Positions 1 to 8,995 of a stretch of DNA of 34,550 bases are shown here, piece by piece (positions within the stretch are counted from its first letter, which is position 1; each line of letters begins with the position of its first letter). The notes below the pieces were generated by a model. It was given only the letters and a program-made list of their open reading frames with translations. It was not told the DNA's origin and made no database searches. The DNA is from CAKVOD01 sp964489405 (GTDB lineage: Bacteria > Bacillota > Clostridia > Christensenellales > UBA1242). Position numbers and translations under genes: made by a program. The stretch covers positions 1 through 34,550 of the forward strand of contig CAZAYL010000011.1 in NCBI GenBank assembly GCA_964489405.1. Direction: 5' to 3'.

Positions 1-80
1 ACCCACCACTAAATGTAATGGTACCACTTGCTTTCTTAGCACCGCTAAAAACAGCAAATGTGAATGTGGGCGATTGACAT
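1..80 (-). pseudogene. Truncated 5' part of a SipW/TasA-like secreted-protein gene, running off the left edge
   Basis: Read on the minus strand, this stretch encodes TFTFAVFSGAKKASGTITF. It closely matches the N-terminal mature region of the protein at the right edge of the window (TFTFAALTESKTAKGTITF). The match extends a few codons upstream only in another frame (MSIA here against ISIA there), so two bases appear to be missing. The hydrophobic leader expected before that point is absent, and no ribosome binding site is visible upstream. I therefore read it as a decayed, 5'-truncated paralogue. The rest lies outside the window, so an intact gene with an unusual start cannot be excluded. Confidence 0.45.
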
Positions 81-125
81 AAAGTGAAATTTTGGTGGGG
101 GGTAAAATTTTTTTTCGGAAAACAC

Positions 126-154
126 TTGACTTTTGTTTTTGTTTATGGTAATAT
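126..154 (+). promoter_or_regulatory. rpoB promoter
   Basis: The -35 box TTGACT (126-131) is separated by 17 bases from the -10 box TAATAT (149-154). A TG dinucleotide at 146-147 makes it an extended -10 promoter. Transcription should start near 161, leaving a leader of about 200 nt before rpoB. It is the only strong promoter seen upstream of rpoBC in the window. Confidence 0.75.
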
Positions 155-217
155 ACTATGTATTTTATCTAAATTTATTTCGATTGTCTTGATTTTCACA
201 TTAATACCACTCTGGGG

Positions 218-240
218 GGCGGTTCAATACTGCCGTTTTT
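218..240 (+). terminator. Attenuator-like hairpin in the rpoB leader
   Basis: GGCGGT (218-223) pairs with ACTGCC (229-234, one G-U pair) across a 5-nt loop, and one G then five Ts follow. It lies about 60 nt into the predicted leader and 130 nt before rpoB. The layout suits partial termination (attenuation) of the rpoBC transcript. The stem is short, so function is uncertain. No open reading frame or other recognisable element was seen in the rest of the leader (161-367). Confidence 0.4.
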
Positions 241-367
241 GTTAGCTAATGATTTGTTGGCTTTGATTGTGGACGTTTGCATTGTTTTTTCTGTTTATAG
301 ATAAAAAAATAACTGATATATGTGAGTTTTGACGACTGGGATGAATAATCGAAAATGGGAGTGTCAA

Positions 368-3300
368 ATGATTCAAAATACAGAGAATGGCAGACAAGTA
401 GTTAAGAAAAGATATGGCAAAAGGGAGCGCTTACAAATTTTGCACGCGGATGTTCCAATTGAATTGCCGTATCTTATTTCTATTCAAAAAGATTCCTTCA
501 ATAAATTTATAAATGAGGGAATGTGGGACATTATGAAAGAGTTTACTCCAATTGTAGACTTTTCTGGGAAGGCTGAGTTAAGTTTTCTTAATGTTAGACT
601 TAATTGTGAGACAAAGTATGACAAATACGAATGTATGCGTAGGGGGGTTACATATTCTTGTCCTATTATTGCTACGTGCCGATTGATTAATCGTGAGACG
701 GGGTCAGTTGTTGAGAAGGAAGTCTACATCGGCGATATGCCTATGATGACCAAAGAAGGGACTTTCATCATCAATGGTGTTGAACGCGTTATCGTTAGTC
801 AAATTGTTCGTAGCCCTAGCGTTTATTACAAATCAGAGATGGACAAGACGGGTATTCGTCTTTTTACTGGGCAAATGATTCCTAGTCGTGGCGAATGGAT
901 TGAGTTTGAGACGACACCGCTTGGGGTCATCAAGGCAATTATTAACCGTGCTAGCAAGGTTTCATTGGGCGTGTTTTTGAAGGGGATGCTTTGGTCTTAT
1001 GAGGAAGCTAAGGCATATATGAAGAAAATGGGCGTCAAGAAAGAGGACGAATCGAGTACGAATGTATTTAATGATTACATTGCAAATTTATTTGGAAATG
1101 ATGAACTTATTTTGTCTACACTTGACAAGGAGTCGCTTAAGAATCCTGAAGACTGCTTGATTGAACTTTCTAAGAAGTTGCGCCCTACTGAACTTCCTAG
1201 CGCTGACGCTATCAAGAGTTATTTAAATTCTGTGTTCTATAATGAACAACGTTACGACCTTGCGCGTGTTGGTAGATATAAGTTTAACAACAAATTGAGT
1301 CTTGCTAATAGAATAATTAAGCAAGTTTTGTATGAAGATGTCAAACTTGAAGATAAAGTTATTAAGAAAGGAACGGAGATTGACCGCGACCTTGCGTGGG
1401 AAATACAAGACGCGGGCATTAATGAGGTTTGGGTTGAAGTCAATGGCAAAGGGCACAAAATGATTGGGAACCGTATGGTTCACATTGATAAGGTCATCAA
1501 TTGTAAACCTAACGAACTTGGTATATATGAGTTGGTTCACTATCCTACGCTTATGCAAATTTTGTCAGAACACAAAACAAAAGATGAAAAATTACAAGCA
1601 ATCAGCGAAAATGTTGACAAACTTTGCACAAAGACATTGACAATTGATGATTTAATTGCGTCGGTTAGCTTCTTGCTTGACCTTAATGCGGGCATTGGCG
1701 TAACGGACTACATCGACCACTTGGCGAACCGTAGAGTTTGCCCTGTTGGCGAGCTTATGTCGGGCGCATTAAGACAAGGTATGGTAAAACTTGTCAATCT
1801 TGCTAAAGAGAGTATGCAAGGGCAAGACCTTACGCAAGCGGACCCTACGACAGTTATTAATGCTAGACCAATTAATAAAGAGTTGCGTAATTTTGTCGCG
1901 ACGAGCCAACTTTCGCAAATAATGGACCAAGTCAACCCGATTGCGGAACTTACACAGAAGAGACGTTTGTCTGCGGTTGGTACGGGCGGTATTAAGAAGG
2001 AACGCGCGAGTGCGGAAGTTCGTGATATCCATTACACGCACTACGGTAGAATTTGTCCTGTTGAAACGCCTGAAGGTCAGTCGGTTGGTTTGATTAATTC
2101 ACTGTCACTTTATGCAAAAATCAATGAATATGGGTTTATTCTTTCGCCTTATAGAAAAGTAGACAAACAAACGGGGAAAGTTACTAACCACGTTGATTAC
2201 TTGATGGCGGACGAAGAGGAAAAATATATCATCGCACAAGCTACTGAACCGCTTGACGCAGAGGGTAGACTTCAAAATGAGCGCTTGGTATGTAGATTCA
2301 AAGATAGAATTATAGAAGTAGAACGCGCGCGCGTTGACTATGTCGAAGTTTCGCCACGTCAATTGCTTAGCGCTGCAACGACGACTATTCCGTTCCTTGA
2401 GAATACGGAAGCAAAACGTGCGTTGATGGGCTCAAATATGCAACGCCAAGCAGTCCCACTTTTGAGAGCTGAGGCACCATTTGTTGGGACTGGTATGGAA
2501 GAGAAAATCGCTAGAGATAGTGGAGCTATGATTCTCAGCGATTATGATGGTGTTGTAACGTATGTTTCTGGCACAAATATTATTGTTGAGGACAAGGACG
2601 GCAACGAGCACAATTATGAGCTTATTAAATTTGTTAAGACTAACAAAGATACTTGTATGAACCAAAAACCTTGCGTTAATAAGGGCGATAAAGTTAAGAA
2701 AGGAGATGTTCTTGCGGATGGGTATTCGACTAATGGCGGAGAACTTGCACTTGGTAAAAACTTGCTCATTGCCTTTATGAACTGGGAAGGATATAACTAC
2801 GAAGACTCAATTCTTATTTCTGAAAGACTTGTCAAAGAAGACGTCCTTACTTCAATTTATCTTACAACACTTGAAACAAAATCTCGTGCGACTAAACTTG
2901 GCGATGAAGAAATCACGCGCGATATTCCAAACATTTCAGAAGAATCGCTAAAAGATTTGGATGAAAATGGCATTGTTAGAATTGGTGCGGAAGTTCGTCC
3001 AGGGGATATTCTTGTCGGAAAGATTACACCAAAGGGCGAAGCGGAACTTATTCCAGAAGAAAGACTTTTGCGTGCTATTTTCGGAGAAAAGGCGCGTGAA
3101 GTTAAGGATACAAGCTTGAGAGTTGACCACGGACACGGCGGTACAGTTGTTGATGTTCAAATTCTTTCGAGAAAGAACAAAGATGAACTTGAACCAGGTG
3201 TAAATGAACTCGTTAGAGTTACAATTGCTCAGAAACGTAAAATTTCTGTCGGCGACAAAATGTCTGGACGCCACGGTAACAAGGGCGTTGTGTCGAGAGT

Positions 3301-4150
3301 TTTACCAGTTGAAGATATGCCATTTATGGCAAATGGACAACCTGTTGATGTGGTTTTGAACACATTGGGTGTCCCGTCACGTATGAACCTTGGACAGTTG
3401 CTAGAAGTTCATTTGGGACTTATTGCAAAGACTCTTGGTGTTCACGTTGCAACTCCTGTATTTGATGGGTTCAACGAAAATGACATTGAAAAAATGCTCA
3501 AGGAGAATGATTTACCTGAGGACGGCAAAATGACGCTTTATGACGGGCGTACTGGGCAACCATTTGACAACAAGGTTACTGTGGGATATATGTATATGCT
3601 CAAACTTGACCATATGGTTGACAGTAAGATGCACGCAAGAAGCATTGGACCTTATGCGCTTGTTACGCAACAACCACTTGGTGGTAAGGCAATGTTTGGT
3701 GGACAAAAGTTCGGTGAAATGGAAGTTTGGGCAATTGAAGCATATGGTGCTGCTAACATTCTGCAAGAACTTTTGACGGTTAAGTCTGACGATATTAATG
3801 GTAGAAACAAGACTTATGAAGCCATTGTCAAGGGCGAACCTATAGCGGAACCTGGGGTTCCTGAAGCATTCAAAGTATTGATGAAAGAGTTCCAAAGTCT
3901 TGGTCTTGATATGAGAATTTTGAATGAAGAACACAGAGAAATTAATTTGAATGAATTGAATGACGATGATGTCGACATCCAAAAAACGATCAAAGAGCGC
4001 GACAAAGAACTCAAAGATATTGAAATCGCTGAAGAGATTGAAGATATTACCGAAACTGAGGACAAAGATGGCATTGAGGCAGTTAGTCCGATGGTGGAAG
4101 ATGAATTTGATACGGACGATTTGTTCGATGATTATGATGATAATGATTAG
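368..4150 (+). CDS. rpoB: DNA-directed RNA polymerase subunit beta
   Basis: Beta subunit of the RNA polymerase core; with beta' it forms the active site and the rifampicin pocket. The 1260-residue product carries the usual landmarks: a Rif cluster I region (QLSQIMDQVNPIAEL), KERASAEVRDIHYTHYGRI, and near the C-terminus SVGDKMSGRHGNKGVVS and GVPSRMNLGQLLEVHLG. I chose ATG 368 because GGGAG (357-361) sits 6 nt upstream; in-frame TTG 329 and ATG 341 lack a good ribosome binding site. The residue equivalent to E. coli His526 is Gln530 (codon 1955-1957), a change known to give rifampicin resistance. The last 40 or so residues are highly acidic and extend past the conserved end. It is co-transcribed with rpoC. 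No rplJ-rplL genes precede it, unlike many Firmicutes. Confidence 0.98.
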   Translation: MIQNTENGRQVVKKRYGKRERLQILHADVPIELPYLISIQKDSFNKFINEGMWDIMKEFTPIVDFSGKAELSFLNVRLNCETKYDKYECMRRGVTYSCPIIATCRLINRETGSVVEKEVYIGDMPMMTKEGTFIINGVERVIVSQIVRSPSVYYKSEMDKTGIRLFTGQMIPSRGEWIEFETTPLGVIKAIINRASKVSLGVFLKGMLWSYEEAKAYMKKMGVKKEDESSTNVFNDYIANLFGNDELILSTLDKESLKNPEDCLIELSKKLRPTELPSADAIKSYLNSVFYNEQRYDLARVGRYKFNNKLSLANRIIKQVLYEDVKLEDKVIKKGTEIDRDLAWEIQDAGINEVWVEVNGKGHKMIGNRMVHIDKVINCKPNELGIYELVHYPTLMQILSEHKTKDEKLQAISENVDKLCTKTLTIDDLIASVSFLLDLNAGIGVTDYIDHLANRRVCPVGELMSGALRQGMVKLVNLAKESMQGQDLTQADPTTVINARPINKELRNFVATSQLSQIMDQVNPIAELTQKRRLSAVGTGGIKKERASAEVRDIHYTHYGRICPVETPEGQSVGLINSLSLYAKINEYGFILSPYRKVDKQTGKVTNHVDYLMADEEEKYIIAQATEPLDAEGRLQNERLVCRFKDRIIEVERARVDYVEVSPRQLLSAATTTIPFLENTEAKRALMGSNMQRQAVPLLRAEAPFVGTGMEEKIARDSGAMILSDYDGVVTYVSGTNIIVEDKDGNEHNYELIKFVKTNKDTCMNQKPCVNKGDKVKKGDVLADGYSTNGGELALGKNLLIAFMNWEGYNYEDSILISERLVKEDVLTSIYLTTLETKSRATKLGDEEITRDIPNISEESLKDLDENGIVRIGAEVRPGDILVGKITPKGEAELIPEERLLRAIFGEKAREVKDTSLRVDHGHGGTVVDVQILSRKNKDELEPGVNELVRVTIAQKRKISVGDKMSGRHGNKGVVSRVLPVEDMPFMANGQPVDVVLNTLGVPSRMNLGQLLEVHLGLIAKTLGVHVATPVFDGFNENDIEKMLKENDLPEDGKMTLYDGRTGQPFDNKVTVGYMYMLKLDHMVDSKMHARSIGPYALVTQQPLGGKAMFGGQKFGEMEVWAIEAYGAANILQELLTVKSDDINGRNKTYEAIVKGEPIAEPGVPEAFKVLMKEFQSLGLDMRILNEEHREINLNELNDDDVDIQKTIKERDKELKDIEIAEEIEDITETEDKDGIEAVSPMVEDEFDTDDLFDDYDDND

Positions 4151-4162
4151 GAGAAATAAATA

Positions 4163-7100
4163 ATGTTTGAATTAAACAATTTTGATTCTATACAAATAGG
4201 CATTGCATCGCCTGAAAGAATCAGAGAGTGGTCGCATGGCGAAGTGACAAATCCAGAAACCATCAACTACCGTACTCAAAAGCCGGTTATGGGGGGGCTT
4301 TTCTGTGAGAGAATTTTTGGACCACGAAAAGACTGGGAATGCTATTGTGGAAAATATAAGAGGATTAGGTATAAGGGTGTCATTTGCGACAAATGTGGTG
4401 TTGAGGTAACTCGTTCACGCGTGCGTCGTGAAAGAATGGGGCATATTGAACTTGCCACACCTGTTTCGCACATTTGGTTTTTTAAGAGTGTGCCGAGTAG
4501 AATTGGCGCGTTACTTGACTTAACACCAAAAACACTAGAACAGGTCTTATATTATGTCAATTACATTGTGCTTGACCCTAAGGACACCGATTTGCAGTTT
4601 AAACAAATTTTGTCCGACCGCGAATATCGCGATTTGGTTGAGAAACTTGGTGTTGGTTCATTTAGAGTGGGTATGGGTGCTGAAGCAATAAAAGAGTTGC
4701 TTAATAGACTTGACCTTAATAAAGAACTTGATACATTGACTGAATTATTGAAAACTGCAAAAGGGCAAAAACGCATTAAAACGGTAAAGAAACTTGACAT
4801 TGTGCAGAGTTTCATAAAAACAGGGAGCAAGCCAAGTTGGATGATTCTTGACTGCTTGCCAGTCTTGCCACCTGAGCTTCGCCCTATGGTCGTTTTGGAC
4901 GGGGGACGTTATGCTACTAGCGACTTGAATGATTTATATAGACGTGTTATTAATAGAAATAACCGCTTGAAAAAGCTTATGGAACTTGGCGCTCCTGAGG
5001 TTATTATTAGAAACGAAAAACGTATGCTTCAGGAAGCAGTTGACAGCTTGATTGATAATGGGAAACGCGGAAAGCCTGTTACGGGCGGGGCTAAACAGAG
5101 AGAGTTGAAATCTTTGGCAAGTATGCTAAAAGGTAAATATGGGCGTTTCCGTCAAAACTTACTCGGTAAACGTGTTGACTACTCAGGGCGTTCAGTTATC
5201 GTCGTGGGCCCAGAACTTAAACTTTATCAAATGGGCTTGCCACGTGAAATGGCTCTTGAACTTTTCAAGCCATTTATTATGAAAAAGCTTGTTGAAATCA
5301 ATGAAGCGCAAAACCTTAAGAGCGCTAGACGTTTAATTGAGAGAGAAAAACCAGTTGTTTGGGATGTTCTTGAAGACGTCATCAAAGATCACCCTGTACT
5401 TATGAACCGTGCGCCAACGTTACACAGACTTGGTATTCAAGCATTTGAGCCAGTTCTTGTTGACGGTAGAGCAATGAAGTTGCACCCGCTTGTTTGTGGC
5501 GGGTTTAACGCCGACTTCGACGGAGACCAAATGGCTATTCACGTTCCGCTTTCGATTGAAGCAAGAACGGAAGCAAGACTATTGATGCTTTCGGCAAACA
5601 ACGTCCTAAAGCCATCTGATGGCTCGCCAGTTATGTCGCCTGAACAAGATATCGTGCTTGGTATTTATTACATCACGGTTGAAAAGAAAAACGCATTGGG
5701 CGAAGGAATGATGTTTGGAAGTGAAGAAGAGGCGCTTATGGCGTACACTCTTAATATTATTGAACTTCAGGCATCAATTTATGTTATGCGTACTGCCGAA
5801 TTTGAAGGCGAAACAGTACGCGGTAGAGTGAAAACAACTGTTGGTAGAATTATATTTAATAGATGTATTCCACAATGTCTTGGACTTGTTGACAGAACTA
5901 AGCGCGAAAATGTGCTTAATTATGAAGTAAATGAAACTGTTGAAAAGAAATTGCTTGGTAGTATTATTTCTTGCGCATTCCAAAAAGTCGGACAAACTGA
6001 AACAATCAAAACACTAGACAAGGTAAAGGCGTGTGGGTTCAAATACAGCACAATTGCGTCAATTTCAATCAGTGTATTTGATATGGTTATTCCTAAAGAA
6101 AAGAAAGAACTTTTGGAAGAAACTCAAAAAGCAGTTTTGGAAAATGAAAAACTCTATCGTCGTGGTTTTGTTACTCACGCGGAGAAAGCGCAAAAGAACA
6201 TTGAACTTTGGAACGCTACAACTGAAAAATTGAAAAAGATTGTGCTTAACAACCTTGATGAATTCAATAGTTTGAAGATTTTGGCAGATTCTAAGGCGCG
6301 TGCAAAGGCTGAACAAATCAACCAAATGTGCGGTATACGTGGTATTATGTCAAACACTTCAGGTGAAAAAGTTGATATTCCAATCAAATCAAACTTCCGT
6401 GAGGGTATGTCGACAATCGAATACTTTATGTCCGCACGTGGTGCGCGCAAAGGTGTCGTTGATACGGCGCTTAAGACAGCAGACTCAGGTTATTTGACAC
6501 GCCGTTTGGTCGTTGTTGCACAAGATGTGGTTGTTTCTGAGATGGATTGCTTTGCATCAAATGGAGAAAAGCCACGTGGCGTTGTTGTCAAAGAACTTTG
6601 GGGCGATGATGCTGTTATTGAAACGCTTGAGAGTCGCATAGTTGGGCGCTATACTGTCAAAGACATTATTGACCCTAAGACAAAAGAAGTTATTGTTGAA
6701 GCGGATACTATGGTTACGCCAGAGCAAGCGAAACGCGTTGAAGATGCGGGCATTAAGGAAGTCGAAATTAGAACTTGCCTTACTTGTTGTAGTAAACACG
6801 GCGTATGTGCAAAGTGCTATGGTAGAAATATGGCGGGGACAGATGTTGTAAATATCGGCGAAGCTGTTGGTGTTATTGCTGCTCAATCTATTGGTGAGCC
6901 GGGTACGCAGTTGACGATGAAAAACTTCCACAGTGGTGGTGTTGCAGTTGCTGCCGATATTACAAGCGGTTTGCCACGTGTTGAAGAAATTTTTGAAGCG
7001 CGCAGACCAAAGGGCGTTGCTACGATTTCAGACATTGCGGGTGAAGTATCTATCAAAGATGTTGACAAACGTCAAGAAATTACGATTACAGGCAAAGATG

Positions 7101-7762
7101 GGGAGCAAGAATCTTACTTGTTGCCGTATGGTAAACGTTTGAAAGTCGCTGATGGCGACAATGTTGAAGCTGGAGCGCCACTTACTGAAGGGTCGTTGTA
7201 TCCTAATGACGTTTTGAGAATACGTGGTGTTAAGGGTGTTCAAGAGTACCTTATTAAAGAAGTCTTGCAAATTTATAGACAACAAGGTGTTGCTATCAAC
7301 GCTAAGCACGTCGAAATTATTGTTCGCCAAATGCTTAGAAAAGTTATGGTCGAAAATCAAGGAGATACGAGTTTCCTTCCTGGGCAAACGGTGGATATCA
7401 CTACGCTTGAAGAAGAAAATAAGCGCGTAATTGAAAAAGATGGTGAACCTGCTAGCGCGAGAAGAATTTTGCTTGGTATTAGAAAGGCATCACTTGAAAA
7501 TAGTTCATTCCTTGCTGCTGCGGCATTTGAGAGTACTTCGAATGCGCTTACTGCGGCTGCTGTTTGCGGAAAGATTGACCCACTTATTGGGCTTGAAGAA
7601 AATGTCATTGTCGGGAAGCTTATTCCTGCGGGGACAGGACTCAAACAGTATCGTAGAATTGCAGTTCAAAAGAACGATAGCATAAAAGCGCAAATGTATG
7701 ATAATTTGACTGCCGATGAGAATAATAAGTATAATCTTAATGAAACAGCTCATAATGAGTAG
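4163..7762 (+). CDS. rpoC: DNA-directed RNA polymerase subunit beta'
   Basis: Largest core subunit of RNA polymerase. The catalytic magnesium loop NADFDGD is at residues 449-455. The N-terminal zinc site has C60, C62, C75 and C78. The second zinc site has C796, C875, C882 and C885. The trigger-loop and bridge-helix regions are present (GEPGTQLTMKNFHSGG and neighbours). The 1199-residue length is normal for Firmicutes, without the large insertions found in proteobacteria. The ribosome binding site AGGAG (4149-4153) overlaps the rpoB stop codon and lies 9 nt before the ATG, so translation is probably coupled. A strong terminator follows 7 nt after the stop. Confidence 0.98.
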   Translation: MFELNNFDSIQIGIASPERIREWSHGEVTNPETINYRTQKPVMGGLFCERIFGPRKDWECYCGKYKRIRYKGVICDKCGVEVTRSRVRRERMGHIELATPVSHIWFFKSVPSRIGALLDLTPKTLEQVLYYVNYIVLDPKDTDLQFKQILSDREYRDLVEKLGVGSFRVGMGAEAIKELLNRLDLNKELDTLTELLKTAKGQKRIKTVKKLDIVQSFIKTGSKPSWMILDCLPVLPPELRPMVVLDGGRYATSDLNDLYRRVINRNNRLKKLMELGAPEVIIRNEKRMLQEAVDSLIDNGKRGKPVTGGAKQRELKSLASMLKGKYGRFRQNLLGKRVDYSGRSVIVVGPELKLYQMGLPREMALELFKPFIMKKLVEINEAQNLKSARRLIEREKPVVWDVLEDVIKDHPVLMNRAPTLHRLGIQAFEPVLVDGRAMKLHPLVCGGFNADFDGDQMAIHVPLSIEARTEARLLMLSANNVLKPSDGSPVMSPEQDIVLGIYYITVEKKNALGEGMMFGSEEEALMAYTLNIIELQASIYVMRTAEFEGETVRGRVKTTVGRIIFNRCIPQCLGLVDRTKRENVLNYEVNETVEKKLLGSIISCAFQKVGQTETIKTLDKVKACGFKYSTIASISISVFDMVIPKEKKELLEETQKAVLENEKLYRRGFVTHAEKAQKNIELWNATTEKLKKIVLNNLDEFNSLKILADSKARAKAEQINQMCGIRGIMSNTSGEKVDIPIKSNFREGMSTIEYFMSARGARKGVVDTALKTADSGYLTRRLVVVAQDVVVSEMDCFASNGEKPRGVVVKELWGDDAVIETLESRIVGRYTVKDIIDPKTKEVIVEADTMVTPEQAKRVEDAGIKEVEIRTCLTCCSKHGVCAKCYGRNMAGTDVVNIGEAVGVIAAQSIGEPGTQLTMKNFHSGGVAVAADITSGLPRVEEIFEARRPKGVATISDIAGEVSIKDVDKRQEITITGKDGEQESYLLPYGKRLKVADGDNVEAGAPLTEGSLYPNDVLRIRGVKGVQEYLIKEVLQIYRQQGVAINAKHVEIIVRQMLRKVMVENQGDTSFLPGQTVDITTLEEENKRVIEKDGEPASARRILLGIRKASLENSSFLAAAAFESTSNALTAAAVCGKIDPLIGLEENVIVGKLIPAGTGLKQYRRIAVQKNDSIKAQMYDNLTADENNKYNLNETAHNE

Positions 7763-7769
7763 AATAAAT

Positions 7770-7822
7770 AAAAAAGAACTTCAAAGTTACCTTATAGGTA
7801 AAAAACTTCGAAGTTCTTTTTT
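7770..7822. terminator. Bidirectional terminator between rpoC and the convergent DUF2188 gene
   Basis: A 19-bp inverted repeat (arms 7770-7788 and 7804-7822, one mismatch) starts with six As and ends with six Ts, so it can work in both directions. It sits between two convergent genes, rpoC (+) and the membrane protein gene on the minus strand. Confidence 0.9.
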
Positions 7823-7855
7823 ATGCATAAGTAATCAATTGTTGTTGTAATTTAC

Positions 7856-8635
7856 TTAATAATTGCTTTTCTTTTGGAATTTGCCGTCTTTTTTGTGAAC
7901 AGAAAGTTTGGCATCGTGCACCTTTGCAAGTTCTTTTGCAACTTTCATTGCTTCTTCTTTTGTTTCGCAACGCCTTGTTGCACGCGTAGCGCCTACTTTT
8001 TTGACAACCCAATTTTGTGCTGTCTTATCAAAAGAAACACTATATTTGTCATCAGACTTTTTTCTTTCAGTTGTTTTCGGCTTTTCTTCAACGCTTGTTT
8101 CTTTATCAGTGCTTGATTTCTTTTGTGTAGTTTTCTGTGTAGTTTTCTTAGTGGGCTTTTCGGCCTTATCAGTGTCGTCAACTTTTTCGACATCTTTGCT
8201 TTTCTCAACTTCTTTAACTTCTTCAGTTTTTGTAGTTGACTTTTTAGGTGCTCCACCTACTTTTTTAGTCGTTTTAGACACTTTGTCTTTCTCAGCCTTT
8301 TCTGTCTTATTAGACGTACTTGTTGACTTAGGTTTTTCTTCGACAACAGGTTGTTCTTCCACTTTGCTTGATTCGTCTTGGACAGGTTCTTCAACTATTT
8401 GTTTTTCCTCGACATTCTCTTTTGGGTTGACTTGTTTTGATTTTTTTGATGTTTTTTTGTTTTGCTTTGGTTGCTCAACAGGTTGTTCTTCAGTTTTTTC
8501 CTCGACATTATCTTCAGTTTCATTTAATGTTTTTTTATCTTTCTTTATTTGCATAAGCAAGACAACTAAAATAATAGCGAGAACAACTACGATAACAGCG
8601 CCAACAATGAGCCACCAATGTTCGCTTAAGTTCAT
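7856..8635 (-). CDS. Membrane-anchored DUF2188 protein with a long charged linker
   Basis: This 259-residue protein has three parts. Residues 8-29 are one hydrophobic membrane segment. Residues 30-195 are a low-complexity linker rich in Lys, Glu, Thr, Ser and Val. Residues 197-259 form a DUF2188-like domain (pattern YSVSFD..NWVVKK.GA.RA, then AM.VAKELA and VHKKDGK). The function of DUF2188 is unknown. Because positive charges follow the membrane segment, the linker and domain are probably cytoplasmic. AAGGAGG (8641-8647) lies 5 nt before the ATG. It is transcribed alone, convergent to rpoC. The Lys-rich linker resembles histone H1-like tails, which hints at nucleic-acid or ribosome contact near the membrane, but that is inference. 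Confidence 0.85.
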   Translation of the reverse strand: MNLSEHWWLIVGAVIVVVLAIILVVLLMQIKKDKKTLNETEDNVEEKTEEQPVEQPKQNKKTSKKSKQVNPKENVEEKQIVEEPVQDESSKVEEQPVVEEKPKSTSTSNKTEKAEKDKVSKTTKKVGGAPKKSTTKTEEVKEVEKSKDVEKVDDTDKAEKPTKKTTQKTTQKKSSTDKETSVEEKPKTTERKKSDDKYSVSFDKTAQNWVVKKVGATRATRRCETKEEAMKVAKELAKVHDAKLSVHKKDGKFQKKSNY

Positions 8636-8649
8636 TTTTGCCTCCTTAT

Positions 8650-8666
8650 ATGTAGTATCTCTACAT
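8650..8666 (-). promoter_or_regulatory. Small hairpin just upstream of the DUF2188 gene ribosome binding site
   Basis: ATGTAG and CTACAT (8650-8655 and 8661-8666) can pair across a 5-nt loop. The hairpin ends three bases before AAGGAGG (8641-8647). It could affect translation or message stability; no function can be assigned. Confidence 0.3.
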
Positions 8667-8676
8667 TTATGAAAAT

Positions 8677-8705
8677 ATTATATCGTATTTTTAAATTAAA
8701 AACAA
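8677..8705 (-). promoter_or_regulatory. Promoter of the DUF2188 membrane protein gene
   Basis: On the minus strand, TTGTTT (8700-8705) and TATAAT (8677-8682) are separated by exactly 17 bases, about 40 nt upstream of the start codon. Confidence 0.7.
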
Positions 8706-8801
8706 GAAAATTGAACAAATTAAATATTATTTTTTCAATTTTTTTGTTTTTTTTACATAAAGCGTATACATAGAGTATATATTTGTGGAGCTTACCACAC
8801 A

Positions 8802-8848
8802 AAAAAACACAACATTCGTGCAAATTTTGCAGTTGAGTTGTGTTTTTT
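8802..8848. terminator. Bidirectional terminator downstream of divIC
   Basis: A perfect 12-bp inverted repeat, AAAAAACACAAC (8802-8813) and GTTGTGTTTTTT (8837-8848), can act on both strands. On the minus strand it would end the yabP-yabQ-divIC transcript. The 147 nt between it and the divIC stop (8849-8995) hold only weak small hairpins and no supported gene. Confidence 0.8.
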
Positions 8849-8995
8849 ATTTTTAGGGGCGAAATTGTTCGTTTTGGGGAAAGATTTTTCCAAACTTATA
8901 AAAGATGTTTTGTATTAGGTAAACTACATCAATTAAAATTAGTTTATAGGGGACAATTTGCTTTAAGCAAAAGTTTAGAAAAAGTGGAGTTTATT

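Noticed and set aside
3512..3982. Long minus-strand reading frames inside rpoB and rpoC
   Set aside because: They are shadows of highly conserved genes, with no start signals and no recognisable protein pattern.
7908..8672. A 254-codon plus-strand reading frame opposite the DUF2188 gene
   Set aside because: It is antisense to the low-complexity Lys/Glu/Thr linker, has Ser/Phe/Val-rich low-complexity content, no ribosome binding site, and the minus-strand gene has promoter, SD box and domains.
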